Source: Ascidiaceihabitans sp039975415 (lineage in GTDB: Bacteria > Pseudomonadota > Alphaproteobacteria > Rhodobacterales > Rhodobacteraceae). From it: a stretch of DNA of 64,000 bases. Each line of letters starts with the position of its first letter. Positions within the stretch are counted from its first letter, which is position 1. Made by a program: the position numbers and the translations under genes. The stretch is from NCBI RefSeq assembly GCF_039975415.1, contig NZ_JBDWHD010000014.1. One strand, written 5' to 3'. The notes beneath the pieces were generated by a model. That model was not told where the DNA came from and ran no database searches. It worked only from the letters and a program-made list of their open reading frames with translations. This document shows positions 25,064-34,329 of this stretch, one piece after another.

Positions 25064-26104
25064 TCACCGCCCCACGCCATTCTGCGTTCTGGCAAACAGC
25101 AAAGGCACCGCCACTGAAAGGACCAGAAGACGTGCCAAATGGCAGGCGGCGACAAAGCCCGGCGCGATGCCTAACGCGATGCTCATAGCGACCATGGTTT
25201 CAAGCCCACCCGGCGCGAAGGCAATCAGCAGTGCCTCGATGTCCATGCCCATAAGCGCGGCTGTCAGAACCGCGAATCCAGCCGCCGTTGCCGTCGTGAT
25301 CAGCGTCGCCATCAACCCAGCAATGGCGGCCGCCCTGAGCGCATTAACACTCACGCCCCCAAACCGCGTCCCGATAAGCGTTCCCAGCACCACAAAGGCC
25401 GGCACCGCAAGCCACAAGGGCATTTGGCCCGGTGTCACCCCGCTGCCATGGCCCAACATCGACACCAGCATCGCCCCAATCAACAAAGGGGCTGGCGTGT
25501 TGATCCGCGACAAAACCAGGCTGGCGGCATATCCCAATACAGCCAAGATCAAGATCGTCCACACCGTCATGGACGCCCCTGCCCCGACCATGGCCGCGGG
25601 CGAAGGCACCCCAAGAACAAGAGCAGCCACAGGGGTGATCAACGTTAGGGCAAGCAATCGAATGGATTGCACAATTGTGATCCGTGCCAGATCAAGATCG
25701 TATTGTGCGCCAATGCTCAGAACAAAGCTCAGATGCCCGGGCGACGCCGCAAGCAGGCCGCTTTGCACGTCGAACTTGAAAAAACGCACCAAGGCCCACC
25801 AACAAGCACCAAGTCCGAAGATCGTCGACAGCATCAATGCCACAAACGCCAAAGGCAGCTGCACCAGCATTTGCGTGGCCTGCGCCGTCATTCCCGCACC
25901 AACGGACATACCAAGAATGACAAATGCGATGTTGCGGACCTTATCGTCCAGTCCCAATTGCAGCCCTGCAAGGCCTGCCGCGCTGACGCAAAGGGCGGGC
26001 CCTGTAAGATCCGGCAATGGCATGTGCAAAAGACGGGCAAGACAGGCCCCGCCCACACCGACACCCAAGGTTTTGAGCGTCGGTATGGCAGAGCTTAGAG
26101 ACAT
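25064..26104 (-). CDS. AbrB-family (duplicated) membrane transporter
   Basis: 346 residues, about ten hydrophobic segments arranged as two repeats. Each repeat has a GxxxG-rich core: GLDDKVRNIAFVILGMSVGAG in the first half (20-residue window DDKVRNIAFVILGMSVGAG) and IGTRFGGVSVNALRAAA in the second. This is the AbrB/'ammonia monooxygenase-like' family, named in databases but with no proven monooxygenase role. Transport is presumed. It starts one base after the dehydrogenase stop, suggesting co-transcription with 26106-27581. An A/T palindrome (25043-25065) lies at its 3' end. Confidence 0.8.
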   Translation of the reverse strand: MSLSSAIPTLKTLGVGVGGACLARLLHMPLPDLTGPALCVSAAGLAGLQLGLDDKVRNIAFVILGMSVGAGMTAQATQMLVQLPLAFVALMLSTIFGLGACWWALVRFFKFDVQSGLLAASPGHLSFVLSIGAQYDLDLARITIVQSIRLLALTLITPVAALVLGVPSPAAMVGAGASMTVWTILILAVLGYAASLVLSRINTPAPLLIGAMLVSMLGHGSGVTPGQMPLWLAVPAFVVLGTLIGTRFGGVSVNALRAAAIAGLMATLITTATAAGFAVLTAALMGMDIEALLIAFAPGGLETMVAMSIALGIAPGFVAACHLARLLVLSVAVPLLFARTQNGVGR

Positions 26105-26105
26105 C

Positions 26106-27581
26106 TCAGACGGACATGCAGACGTATTTCATTTCCAAAAATTCCTCGATTCCGTGATGGCTGCCTTCGCGGCCCAAACCGGATTGTTTGATGCCGCCAA
26201 AGGGTGCGACTTCGGTCGAGATAATTCCAGTGTTCACGCCGACAATGCCGTATTCGAGTTCTTCCGACACCTTGTAAACGCGGCTGAGGTCCTTGGCGTA
26301 GAAATAGGCCGCGAGCCCAAAGATCGTGTCATTGGCCATGGCGATCACATCGTCCACATCGTCGAACTTGAACAATGGCGCTAGGGGGCCAAAGGTTTCT
26401 TCATGGGCGACTTTCATGTCCTGCGTCACGCCTGTCACGATTGTTGGCTGCATGAAAAATCCACCCAGATCGGATGGTGCGCCCCCGGTCAGAACCGCGC
26501 CGCCGTTGGCGGTGATGTCTTCCAGATGGTTTTGCACTTTTACCACAGCCGCATCAGAGATCAGCGGCCCTGTGGTGACGCCGTCTTCAAATCCGTCGCC
26601 GACTTTCAAGGCCTCGACGGCGGCTTTCAGCTTTTCCGCGAATGCGTCGTAAACGCCCGACTGCACGTAAATACGGTTCGCACAAACGCAGGTTTGCCCG
26701 GCGTTGCGGAATTTGCTCATCATCGCACCTTCCACGGCAGCATCCAGATCCGCATCGTCAAACACGATGAAAGGCGCGTTGCCGCCCAGTTCCATCGAAC
26801 ATTTCATCACCTGATCCGCCGCTTGGCGCAGCAAAATGCGCCCTACCTGCGTTGATCCTGTGAACGTCAACTTCCGTACCGCGTGGTTTTCGCAGAACTC
26901 TTTGCCGGTCTCAGATGCGTCGGACGTCGTAACGACCTGAAACACACCCGCCGGAATACCAGCGCGCTCTGCCAACACGCCCATGGCGATGGCAGACAGT
27001 GGCGTCAATTCTGCGGGACGCGCAACAAAGGCACAGCCCGCCGCCAAAGCAGGGGCTGCCTTGCGCGTGATCATCGCGTTGGGGAAGTTCCATGGCGTGA
27101 TCGACGCTGCAACGCCAATAGGCTGCTTCACAACCGTGATGCGTTTGTCCCGTTGGTGACCGGGGATGGTTTCCCCATAGATCCGCTTGGCTTCTTCGGC
27201 GAAGAATTCCACAAAAGACGCACCATAGACGATTTCACCTTTGGCCTCTGCCAGCGGCTTGCCTTGTTCGGCCGTTAGGATCGCACCAAGATCGTCTTGG
27301 TTTGCTATCATAAGGTCAAACCATTTGCGCAAAACAGCACCGCGTTCTTTGCCCGTCCACTTGGCCCAGTCTTTTTGGGCCACCTCAGCCTGAGCGATCG
27401 CACCCGCCACCTGTGCGCGGCTTAGATCCGCCACTTCGGCCACAACGTCGCCACGGGCAGGATTGCTGACTTCAAACGTGCCTTTATCACCGTCAAGCCA
27501 ACTGCCTCCCACATAGGCGCGGGTTTCCAAAAGGCTTGGATCGTTAAGCATGGATGAAAGGGTTGTGGCTGTATCTAGCAT
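26106..27581 (-). CDS. NAD(P)-dependent succinate-semialdehyde dehydrogenase-like ALDH
   Basis: 491 residues. It has ITPWNFPNAMITRKAAPALAAG (window TPWNFPNAMITRKAAPALA), FTGSTQVGRILL, MELGGNAPFIVFDDADLD and the catalytic cysteine in NAGQTCVCANRIYV, the pattern of GabD-type enzymes. EVAPFGGIKQSGLGREGSH closes it. GabD oxidises succinate semialdehyde to succinate at the end of GABA breakdown. The ATG at 27581 follows GAGGA; a longer start at 27614 has no such site. No GABA transaminase lies nearby, though a class III aminotransferase is at 1448-2797. Confidence 0.85.
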   Translation of the reverse strand: MLDTATTLSSMLNDPSLLETRAYVGGSWLDGDKGTFEVSNPARGDVVAEVADLSRAQVAGAIAQAEVAQKDWAKWTGKERGAVLRKWFDLMIANQDDLGAILTAEQGKPLAEAKGEIVYGASFVEFFAEEAKRIYGETIPGHQRDKRITVVKQPIGVAASITPWNFPNAMITRKAAPALAAGCAFVARPAELTPLSAIAMGVLAERAGIPAGVFQVVTTSDASETGKEFCENHAVRKLTFTGSTQVGRILLRQAADQVMKCSMELGGNAPFIVFDDADLDAAVEGAMMSKFRNAGQTCVCANRIYVQSGVYDAFAEKLKAAVEALKVGDGFEDGVTTGPLISDAAVVKVQNHLEDITANGGAVLTGGAPSDLGGFFMQPTIVTGVTQDMKVAHEETFGPLAPLFKFDDVDDVIAMANDTIFGLAAYFYAKDLSRVYKVSEELEYGIVGVNTGIISTEVAPFGGIKQSGLGREGSHHGIEEFLEMKYVCMSV

Positions 27582-27657
27582 AATGCGTCCTCTGGCGATT
27601 GCGCATGCAGCCAAACCAAGTAATGTGCCTGTTGTCTAGTTCAAAGAGGGTAATGTG

Positions 27658-28449
27658 ATGTCGGGTATGGACGATGCTTATGCGAATGCAGCCTATATCG
27701 AAGGCGCATCAGACTACCCCGCGCGGTGGGATGAAGCCGCACAAAGCTTTCGCACTTCGCTTGGCGCACGTGCCGAAATTGGGGTGCCTTATGGCCCGTC
27801 CAAGCGTCAGGTCTTTGACCTGTTTCACCCCGAAGGCGAACCCAATGGCTTGCTGATCTTTGTGCACGGTGGCTACTGGCTGCGGTTTGACCGGTCCACT
27901 TGGTCGTATTTTGCAAAGGGCGCTTTGGCGCAGGGTTGGGCCGTGGCCATGCCATCCTATGATCTATGCCCTGATGTTCGCATCGCAGGCATCACGCAGC
28001 AGATTGCCCAAGCCGTACAGGTCATCGCCCACCGCGTCCCGGGGCCCATCAGCCTGGCTGGACACTCGGCGGGGGGGCATCTTGTGGCGCGTATGTGCGC
28101 GCCCGGGATGCTGCCATCGGATGTCATGTCGCGGATTTACCACGTCATGCCAATTTCACCACTAAGCGATCTGGAGCCCCTGCTGCAGACGTCGATGAAC
28201 AAAGACTTCCAAATGGACGCAGGCATGGCGCAAGCCGAAAGCCCGATGGCACAACCCAAACCAAACACGCCTGTCACAGTCTGGGTCGGCGGGTCCGAGC
28301 GCCCCGCCTTTCTGGATCAATCCATGTGGCTGGCGGACGCTTGGGGCTGCGATGAAGTCGTTGCAGAGGGCATGCACCACTTCAACGTGATCGACGCGCT
28401 GGCAGACCCGCACAGCGACATGATCAAACGCTTGACCGGAAACACCTAA
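27658..28449 (+). CDS. Alpha/beta hydrolase, arylformamidase-like
   Basis: 263 residues. The oxyanion motif is FVHGGYWLRFD near residue 65, the nucleophile elbow is SLAGHSAGGHLVARM near 135, and the late His is in EGMHHFNVIDAL. HGGYW plus GHSAGGHL is the signature of the kynurenine formamidase-like branch of the esterase/lipase family. It would hydrolyse an N-formyl amide or ester. The neighbouring creatinase gene gives no kynurenine context, so the substrate is open. The ATG at 27658 directly follows a GTG; GAGGG lies ahead. A terminator separates it from the next gene. Confidence 0.8.
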   Translation: MSGMDDAYANAAYIEGASDYPARWDEAAQSFRTSLGARAEIGVPYGPSKRQVFDLFHPEGEPNGLLIFVHGGYWLRFDRSTWSYFAKGALAQGWAVAMPSYDLCPDVRIAGITQQIAQAVQVIAHRVPGPISLAGHSAGGHLVARMCAPGMLPSDVMSRIYHVMPISPLSDLEPLLQTSMNKDFQMDAGMAQAESPMAQPKPNTPVTVWVGGSERPAFLDQSMWLADAWGCDEVVAEGMHHFNVIDALADPHSDMIKRLTGNT

Positions 28450-28464
28450 TCGTCTTAAAGAAAA

Positions 28465-28497
28465 CCTGCCCGACGATGGCGTCGCGGGTGGCTTTTT
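28465..28497 (+). terminator. Terminator after the formamidase-like gene
   Basis: CCTGCCCGACG (28465-28475) pairs with CGTC-GC-GGGTGG (28480-28491), with a two-base bulge and two wobbles, followed by C and five T. Position 15 bases after the stop fits factor-independent termination. Confidence 0.6.
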
Positions 28498-28546
28498 ATA
28501 CAATTTGTCCTGAACGCCGGGACCTTTCTGCAAAGGAGGGTCTGAC

Positions 28547-29755
28547 ATGACCACACGTCCTGATTTTCACCGTTTCCACAATGGCACAAAAGCGCCATTG
28601 CAATTCGCCGTTGCCGAATACGAGGCACGGCTCGCAAACCTACGCAAGCATATGGTTGCGTTAGGCGTCGATGCAGCTGTGCTGACATCTATGCACAATG
28701 TGTCTTACTATTCCGGCTTCACGTACTGCGCCTTTGGCCGCCCTTATGCTGTTGTTGTAACGCCCAACGAATGCGTCACCCTCAGCGCGGGCATTGACGC
28801 GGGCCAGCCCTGGCGCCGGTCCTGGTGCGACAACATCACCTACACCGACTGGCAACGCGACAACTTTTGGCGGGCCGCCTTGTCTGTGGCGGGATCAGGC
28901 AAAGTCGTTGGGTACGAATCCGATCACCTGAGCCTGTTGCAAATGGAAAAACTACGCGGGTTCTTGTCCCCTTCCAAAACCGTGGACCTCTACGAGACCA
29001 CAATGGTGCAACGGATGCACAAATCTGCCGCTGAAATCGAATTGATCCGCGCAGGCGCAGCCGTTGCAGACGTAGGCGGATACGCCGTGCGCGATGCCGT
29101 CAAAGCAGGCGTGCGCGAAATTGACGTGGCCATGGCAGGCCGCGACGCGATGGAGCTGGAAATTGCCCGCAGATTTCCCGACGCCGAATACCGCGACACA
29201 TGGATCTGGTTCCAGTCGGGCCTGAACACGGACGGCGCCCACAACCCCGTCACCGCCCGCATATTAGAACGCGGTGACATCCTATCGCTGAACACCTTCC
29301 CGATGATCTCGGGCTACTACACCGCGTTGGAGCGGACCATGTTTGTGGAAACCGTGGACGATGCGAGCCTCGGGTATTGGAAAGCCAACATCGGTGCGCA
29401 TGAACTGGGCATGTCCTTGCTGAAACCCGGCGCGTCCTGTGCCGAAGTCACCGCTGGCGTGAACACATTTTTTGCAGAACGCGACCTTCTACAGCACCGC
29501 ACATTTGGGTACGGCCATTCCTTTGGTGTGCTGTCCCACTACTACGGACGCGAAGCGGGGTTAGAGTTGCGCGAAGACATCGACACAGTGCTGGAACCGG
29601 GTATGGTAATTTCAATGGAGCCGATGCTGACGATCCCGGATGGCACACCGGGCGCAGGCGGCTACCGCGAACATGACATTCTGATCATCACCGAAGACGG
29701 GGCCGAAAACATCACAGGCTATCCCTATGGGCCAGACTTTAACGTGGCGGCCTAA
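28547..29755 (+). CDS. Creatinase (creatine amidinohydrolase)
   Basis: 402 residues, almost the length of Pseudomonas creatinase (about 403), which I recall well enough to align by eye. Shared stretches include CAFGRPYA, DAGQPWRR, NITYTDWQRDN, TWIWFQSGLNTDGAHNPVT, GYYTALERTMF, TFGYGHSFGVLSHYYGREAG and MLTIPDGTPGAGGYREHDIL. The fold is M24 (pita-bread), but metal ligands are replaced, as in true creatinases, and the active-site His is in GYGHSF. It hydrolyses creatine to sarcosine and urea in the cytosol. GGAGGGTC precedes the ATG. No sarcosine oxidase or urease is in the window. Confidence 0.93.
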   Translation: MTTRPDFHRFHNGTKAPLQFAVAEYEARLANLRKHMVALGVDAAVLTSMHNVSYYSGFTYCAFGRPYAVVVTPNECVTLSAGIDAGQPWRRSWCDNITYTDWQRDNFWRAALSVAGSGKVVGYESDHLSLLQMEKLRGFLSPSKTVDLYETTMVQRMHKSAAEIELIRAGAAVADVGGYAVRDAVKAGVREIDVAMAGRDAMELEIARRFPDAEYRDTWIWFQSGLNTDGAHNPVTARILERGDILSLNTFPMISGYYTALERTMFVETVDDASLGYWKANIGAHELGMSLLKPGASCAEVTAGVNTFFAERDLLQHRTFGYGHSFGVLSHYYGREAGLELREDIDTVLEPGMVISMEPMLTIPDGTPGAGGYREHDILIITEDGAENITGYPYGPDFNVAA

Positions 29756-29857
29756 AACATCGGAGGGTCGGGTTTTCCTGACCCTTCATTTCCCGCTATC
29801 TGCCTTTCCTTTGCCGCTTTCATTTGCAACACTTTGTCTAAATCACTGAGTGGGCTG

Positions 29858-29886
29858 ATGTAAATCATGTTTACATTGACTATATA
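29858..29886 (+). promoter_or_regulatory. 19-bp palindromic operator and -10 box of the 30-37 kb operon
   Basis: ATGTAAA (29858-29864), TCATG, TTTACAT (29870-29876) form a perfect inverted repeat with a five-base spacer. TATATA at 29881-29886 could be the -10 element, with the -35 position falling inside the palindrome (ATGTAA), so a dimeric regulator would directly control RNA polymerase binding. The half-sites look like TyrR-type TGTAAA/TTTACA, but the spacer is one base shorter; the true regulator is unknown. Confidence 0.55.
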
Positions 29887-29917
29887 GGCCCTAAGCAATT
29901 GAACACGGGAGTTATTT

Positions 29918-30991
29918 ATGGCTGATTTTGACGCGCAGGTTCGGGAATCCCAATCGCAGGTAGCCGAGGCACAATCCAAGATCGCAGAGCTATCGAGCCG
30001 CATTGAAGCCGCGCGCACCAAGATGAAGTCGGGCGACGAGGCGATGATGGATATCGAAAACGCGTCACTCGAAGATGTGCATGCCCACACGGACGTGATG
30101 AACGCCAACATCGCGGAACTGATCATGGGGCTGGACGATGTGACATCCGCCTTTTCGCAAGACTTTGACGAGATGCGCAACAAAACGGGTTGGGAAAGCT
30201 TTGTGGGCATCTTTGCCAAAGCCAAATCCGACAGCATGCGCCAAGAACGTGTGCGCACGGCCTCAATTGACGACAAGTTGCAGGATTTGATCGGCAAATC
30301 CGATGTCATTGTGAAGCTGCTGGAAGGCCAGTTGTCGATGCTGGAAGAGCAAAAGGTGAAGGTTGAGGCCAACCTGAGCGAGACGTTGGACGAACGCGAA
30401 ATGACAGTGGGCGAATTGTCGACTTTGCAAGCCGACATTCAGGCAATGGACCCCAAAATCATCACTGTTGAAAACGCCATTGCATCGGAACAAGACGCCG
30501 CCAAACGCACCGCCCTTGAGACCGAACTGGCCGAGTTGAACAGCGCCTACAACGAAATGGTGCAGGAAGAACAAGTGAAGCTGGCAAAGTCTCAGACACT
30601 TGAGCGTTATATCGAGAAAGGCAAAACTTGGGTCGATTCCTTGCAGAACCAAGCGGCCACACAGATGGTTCTGATCAACAAGCTGCAAACAGACACCAAG
30701 CAACGTGTTGTTCTCTATGACGCTTTGACCAAATCCTTGAAGACCGCGCAACAACAGGACGTGGCGCACCGCATCAACGAGATTGGCGTGCAGACCGACC
30801 AAGAAGCACAATCCGCGATGGCAGGCATTGGGGCCGCGACCAACAAGCGGATGGCCGAAATGATGGAAGCGCACGAAGATCACATGGTCTTTGCGCGGGA
30901 TGTTCTGGAGCAAAAGGCGAAAGCGGATGAACGCTTTGCGCGGCGGTTCCAGCAGATTGTCGAAAAGCATGACAGCAATCAGTACGGGTGA
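29918..30991 (+). CDS. Long coiled-coil protein, first gene of an uncharacterised AAA ATPase operon
   Basis: 357 residues, almost entirely heptad-rich helix: QVRESQSQVAEAQSKIAELS, KLLEGQLSMLEEQKVKVEA, EQVKLAKSQTLERYIEKGK and more. There is no signal peptide, no transmembrane segment and no cysteine. The overall look (helical bundle, QxxxLxxLxxDTxxRVxLYxAL in the last third) recalls TelA/KlaA toxic-anion resistance proteins or PspA/ESCRT-III-like coiled coils, but I cannot assign it to either. GGGAG precedes the ATG by six bases. It is the first gene behind the palindromic operator and is followed by six or more closely spaced genes including an AAA ATPase. Confidence 0.75.
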   Translation: MADFDAQVRESQSQVAEAQSKIAELSSRIEAARTKMKSGDEAMMDIENASLEDVHAHTDVMNANIAELIMGLDDVTSAFSQDFDEMRNKTGWESFVGIFAKAKSDSMRQERVRTASIDDKLQDLIGKSDVIVKLLEGQLSMLEEQKVKVEANLSETLDEREMTVGELSTLQADIQAMDPKIITVENAIASEQDAAKRTALETELAELNSAYNEMVQEEQVKLAKSQTLERYIEKGKTWVDSLQNQAATQMVLINKLQTDTKQRVVLYDALTKSLKTAQQQDVAHRINEIGVQTDQEAQSAMAGIGAATNKRMAEMMEAHEDHMVFARDVLEQKAKADERFARRFQQIVEKHDSNQYG

Positions 30992-31015
30992 TCCTTTGAC
31001 CAAGGATTTTTCCAT

Positions 31016-31195
31016 ATGATGCGGATTTTCATTGCTGCTGGCGCGATCTTGGGTGGTGTTGCGGCCTTCCAGTTCAGTGAAGTGATTGGGATGGCGTTTG
31101 CGATTCCTTTGATCAAGGGCATCGTGATCGGCGCACTCGTGGGTTTTGCGGTCTGGCTTGTTCTACGTGTATTTCTGGAGACACAGTTGTGGTGA
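31016..31195 (+). CDS. 59-residue two-helix membrane protein
   Basis: A short open frame from ATG at 31016 (a second ATG follows at once) to TGA at 31193. The product MMRIFIAAGAILGGVAAFQF then continues through FAIPLIKGIVIGALVGFAVWL to VFLETQLW. Two hydrophobic segments (about 3-20 and 30-50) form a hairpin. Its stop overlaps the next gene start (TGATG), giving strong evidence that it is translated. AAGGA stands upstream. Function unknown; it may be the membrane partner of the coiled-coil or ATPase proteins of this operon. Confidence 0.68.
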   Translation: MMRIFIAAGAILGGVAAFQFSEVIGMAFAIPLIKGIVIGALVGFAVWLVLRVFLETQLW

Positions 31196-32316
31196 TGGAA
31201 GGCCAAAACACTGAGACAAAAGGTCTGACCGACCTGTTCGCATCGCGCCGTTATTTCCGAAAATTTGCAGGCATCCTGCAACACATGACCCGTGTGGCGG
31301 GGGTGATGGAAGCCGAAGGGCGGTTGAACCGAGCAGAGGTGAATATCCTCACGCGGTATGCCAGTGCGTTGCATTTCACGTTTCAGGCCCTCAGCTACAA
31401 ATATCTACTGGTCGGGCGTGATACGGGGCGGTTCTTTGGATCGCTTGAAATTGACACCAAAGAAAGCGGTTTTCCGGCCTCGGAGGAGATCCTGACAATG
31501 GCCAATGACGCGCAGCAGGCCGAACGCCACTTGCGTGAAATGCCATCCGAGGACGAATTAAAGTCGCAGATGGTTGGCGTGATTTTGGGCGAACGTGAAA
31601 TTCCCACAAAGTTGCAATTCGCTTTGTCACAACGCCTTTATTATCAGGAGCTGTCGCGCGGCGACTTATTCTGGGCCCGTAATGATCCTGAGGTGCAATG
31701 GTTGGGGGATGCTGGCCCCGGTCGGCGGCGGTTTATGCTGCATTGGGCGGTCTATGACAGTCAGGTCAACCTGCCTGTGATCTATATGATGGAGCTTGAA
31801 GACAGCGGCAAAGTGGCCCTACCCAAAGACCAGCGTCGTTGGCCCGAGGTGCAAGCGCATCTGATGGCGCAAGCCATGGCGGGGCTGAAGCTGATGACCA
31901 TCGCCAAAGGCTTTGACGAAGATTTTGACGATCTGCACCCCAAACGCATGCGCCGCTTTCATGTGGGGCCGATGTATTCGGATGCGTTTACGCGCCAGTC
32001 GGGTCCGATGGCGCAGGTTCTGGCGCAAGCCAAAGCCCCTGCCGGGCAGGATTGGGCGCTTGTGTGGACCGAAGAAGAATTGGAAAGCGAACGCGTTGTG
32101 GAAGAACGTCAAGGCTGGTTTTCAACGGTAGAGCGTGAGGTGTTTGCGCTTGATCCCTTTGCCGGACGCGGTGCCGATACGGGGGCCACACGCATGGAGC
32201 GGTCGATTGTTGTGCCGCAGCGCCCTTATCAGGTGTTGGAAGAGTTGAACCCACCGGGGTTTGGGTCTGTTCGTAAGTTTGTCGTGAGCCCACAGGGGCG
32301 TGTTCTGCGGTACTGA
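31195..32316 (+). CDS. Uncharacterised 373-aa soluble protein of the AAA ATPase operon
   Basis: About 373 residues from ATG 31195 (GTG codons at 31189 and 31192 are alternatives). The N-terminal 100 residues are helical (TDLFASRRYFRKFAGILQHM, LNRAEVNILTRYASALHFTF), and the C-terminal half is mixed with conserved-looking HPKRMRRFHVGPMYSDAF and WALVWTEEELESERVVEE. No signal peptide or membrane segment. I do not recognise the family. It is coupled to the 59-aa membrane protein by a TGATG overlap and precedes the AAA ATPase gene after one copy of the GC-rich repeat, so it may be an adaptor in the same complex. Confidence 0.72.
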   Translation: MEGQNTETKGLTDLFASRRYFRKFAGILQHMTRVAGVMEAEGRLNRAEVNILTRYASALHFTFQALSYKYLLVGRDTGRFFGSLEIDTKESGFPASEEILTMANDAQQAERHLREMPSEDELKSQMVGVILGEREIPTKLQFALSQRLYYQELSRGDLFWARNDPEVQWLGDAGPGRRRFMLHWAVYDSQVNLPVIYMMELEDSGKVALPKDQRRWPEVQAHLMAQAMAGLKLMTIAKGFDEDFDDLHPKRMRRFHVGPMYSDAFTRQSGPMAQVLAQAKAPAGQDWALVWTEEELESERVVEERQGWFSTVEREVFALDPFAGRGADTGATRMERSIVVPQRPYQVLEELNPPGFGSVRKFVVSPQGRVLRY

Positions 32317-32317
32317 C

Positions 32318-32358
32318 GGGACCCTCCGGGGGAGGTTTATTTGGCGAGATGAAGCGGA
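32318..32358 (+). repeat. GC-rich palindromic repeat, copy 2
   Basis: CCTCC-GGG-GGAGG hairpin followed by TTTATTTGGCGAGATGAAG, which shares the GGTTTAT...GGCGAGATGAAG tail with the inverted copy at 37321-37379. It lies between the 373-aa gene and the AAA ATPase gene, inside the operon. Confidence 0.6.
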
Positions 32359-32406
32359 GGGATCTGTTTTCATTTCAGGCCAGTGTGATTTGAAGAGGGA
32401 TTTGAA

Positions 32407-34329
32407 ATGAGCCAAACATCTGACCAGATGGAACTGCGCGAGAGCGATATTGTGAAGCATTATGATATGGCCCTGGCCATGTTGCAGGGCTTTGATCACG
32501 CGCCGCGCATTGGCAAAGCTGTGGTTGATGACGCGCCTGAGCGGTCTTCGGGCATTGGGACACGCCGTCGTTTTCGGTCGACCACCCCGGGGTTGATGAC
32601 GCGCCGCACGGCGGTGTCTGGTGCTGTTCAGGTGATGACGCGGATTGAGGATGATGACTTGGTCACGCCGTTGCAGGCGACGGTGATGAATGCGTTGCGA
32701 CGGTCTGTGTCGATCGCCTTGGCAGTGGGAGAGGAATACGCGGAAAGTTCGGGACTTGGTGATCTGAAACGGGCGAATTTGGAAGGCTCTTTGCCTACGA
32801 CGCGGAAATCTGAGTTTTCGGAGTTACTGGCGGCAGAGGCGTTGATCACGCTTTATGTCTTTGGCAATGCCACCGCCTATCTCCTGTCGGCCCATGGGTC
32901 TGAGGTGACCGTGGAACTGGGTGACGTTGAGGAGGTTTTGACCGACAATGGCCAGACCGCTTTGCATGGCGCGCTTTGGGAATTGGATCAGGACATTGCC
33001 GCGCTTGGCACGGATGATGCGCGGATGGTTGCGACGGTGACGGGGTTTGCCGAGGCGTTGATGGAAAAGGTCGCGTTGCGTGCCGGATCGGCACCGCGGC
33101 TAGAGGCGTTTTCGGGGGCAACGTGGCGTGTGGAGGCCGATGATTTCACGGTTTCGGGGTTCTCGCCTGCCTCCAAAGCAAAGTCCACAACCCTGACCAT
33201 GTCCTTCAAAAAGCCAAACGAGGTCGTGGGCAACCACATCGCCAAATATCAGGCGATGAAGCTGTCCAAGATGCTGATGGCCTATGATTTTGACCGCCGC
33301 TTGAACCCGTTCGCGGAGCTTGGCGGTTTCATCTTTACCTTCATGGGTGACGGCAAGCCGGGGACGGGCAAGACGACGCTGATTCAGATGATGGCGGGGA
33401 TGGTGAATGATTATTGCGGGATCGCGGGCTATCCGTTTCGCTACCAAAACCTATCCACAGACAACATCGACAGCTATCAGGGCAAGTCGGGCCAGAATGC
33501 AAAAGCGTTTATCAACAATGTGTTGGACCCTTCTGTGATTGGCTTTGGCACGATTGATGACATTGACCAGCTGGCGGGAAAACGTGGCGACAGGCAGTCG
33601 TCAGCGGGGCAGTTAGAGATCACCGCCGTGCTGATGGAAAGCTTTGCGGGCGCCAATACGGTGGTGCGCGGGAATTGCACGTTTGGGATGTTTTCGAACT
33701 ATCCTGAGAATGTGGACGATGCGTTGCGTCAACGGGCCGGGGCGCGGTTTCTGGTCGATGGGCCGCAAACGCGCGAGGACTACATCGACATTTTGTATCT
33801 GTTGATGGGCAAGAACCACGACATTCCGACGGGGGCCCATGAGGTATTTAGCGCGCAGGAAATCAAATCGGCTGTGGCCGCATCGTTTGAAAGCCACGCC
33901 CGTCCGCATGAGGAAGGGTTGGTCAAAGTGTTTGACCGCGTGGCCGAAGAAATCGGCGGTTTTGACACGATTGCAAAGCTTGGGACGTATTTGAAGGGTA
34001 TCCAAGAGGCCGACCCGCGTTTCACAGGCCGCGCGATCAAGAATATCACGGATGCTGTGAAAGTGCGGGCGATGGACTTTGAATTGCCCGATGAATGGAT
34101 GGAGGAACCGGACCTGTTTCTGTTCAAGGATTACGACACAAAGAAGGGGATGATTTCAGAGCTGCGCCAACCGATTACGGTGGAGATGGTGGTGCAAGAG
34201 ATCAACCGGTACGCGGATTCCGAGTTCCGCTATGCTGATAAGTCGGATGAGGTGGCGATTGAGGGGATGGTGCGGGATATGGGGCGTCAGGTTGAGGCGA
34301 AGAAGCGGTTTTTGGGAGGGGAAGGGTGA
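32407..34329 (+). CDS. AAA-family ATPase of the uncharacterised operon
   Basis: 640 residues. The first about 290 residues are a helical N-domain of no known family. The AAA module follows: Walker A MGDGKPGTGKTT near residue 315-323, Walker B GFGTIDDIDQLAG near 380, sensor 1 in CTFGMFSNYPENVDDALRQR, and the arginine cluster LRQRAGAR as candidate arginine finger. A helical lid and about 100 more residues end it. The sensor-1/DALRxR context is that of classical AAA remodelling enzymes, not MoxR. It probably forms a hexamer that remodels a protein partner, perhaps the coiled-coil protein. Its TGA overlaps the next gene start. Confidence 0.85.
   Translation: MSQTSDQMELRESDIVKHYDMALAMLQGFDHAPRIGKAVVDDAPERSSGIGTRRRFRSTTPGLMTRRTAVSGAVQVMTRIEDDDLVTPLQATVMNALRRSVSIALAVGEEYAESSGLGDLKRANLEGSLPTTRKSEFSELLAAEALITLYVFGNATAYLLSAHGSEVTVELGDVEEVLTDNGQTALHGALWELDQDIAALGTDDARMVATVTGFAEALMEKVALRAGSAPRLEAFSGATWRVEADDFTVSGFSPASKAKSTTLTMSFKKPNEVVGNHIAKYQAMKLSKMLMAYDFDRRLNPFAELGGFIFTFMGDGKPGTGKTTLIQMMAGMVNDYCGIAGYPFRYQNLSTDNIDSYQGKSGQNAKAFINNVLDPSVIGFGTIDDIDQLAGKRGDRQSSAGQLEITAVLMESFAGANTVVRGNCTFGMFSNYPENVDDALRQRAGARFLVDGPQTREDYIDILYLLMGKNHDIPTGAHEVFSAQEIKSAVAASFESHARPHEEGLVKVFDRVAEEIGGFDTIAKLGTYLKGIQEADPRFTGRAIKNITDAVKVRAMDFELPDEWMEEPDLFLFKDYDTKKGMISELRQPITVEMVVQEINRYADSEFRYADKSDEVAIEGMVRDMGRQVEAKKRFLGGEG

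Noticed and set aside
24999..25067. Longer start of the ECF sigma factor
   Set aside because: Would translate an A/T hairpin (25043-25065) that looks like the end signal of the upstream gene; region 2 begins right after the later ATG.
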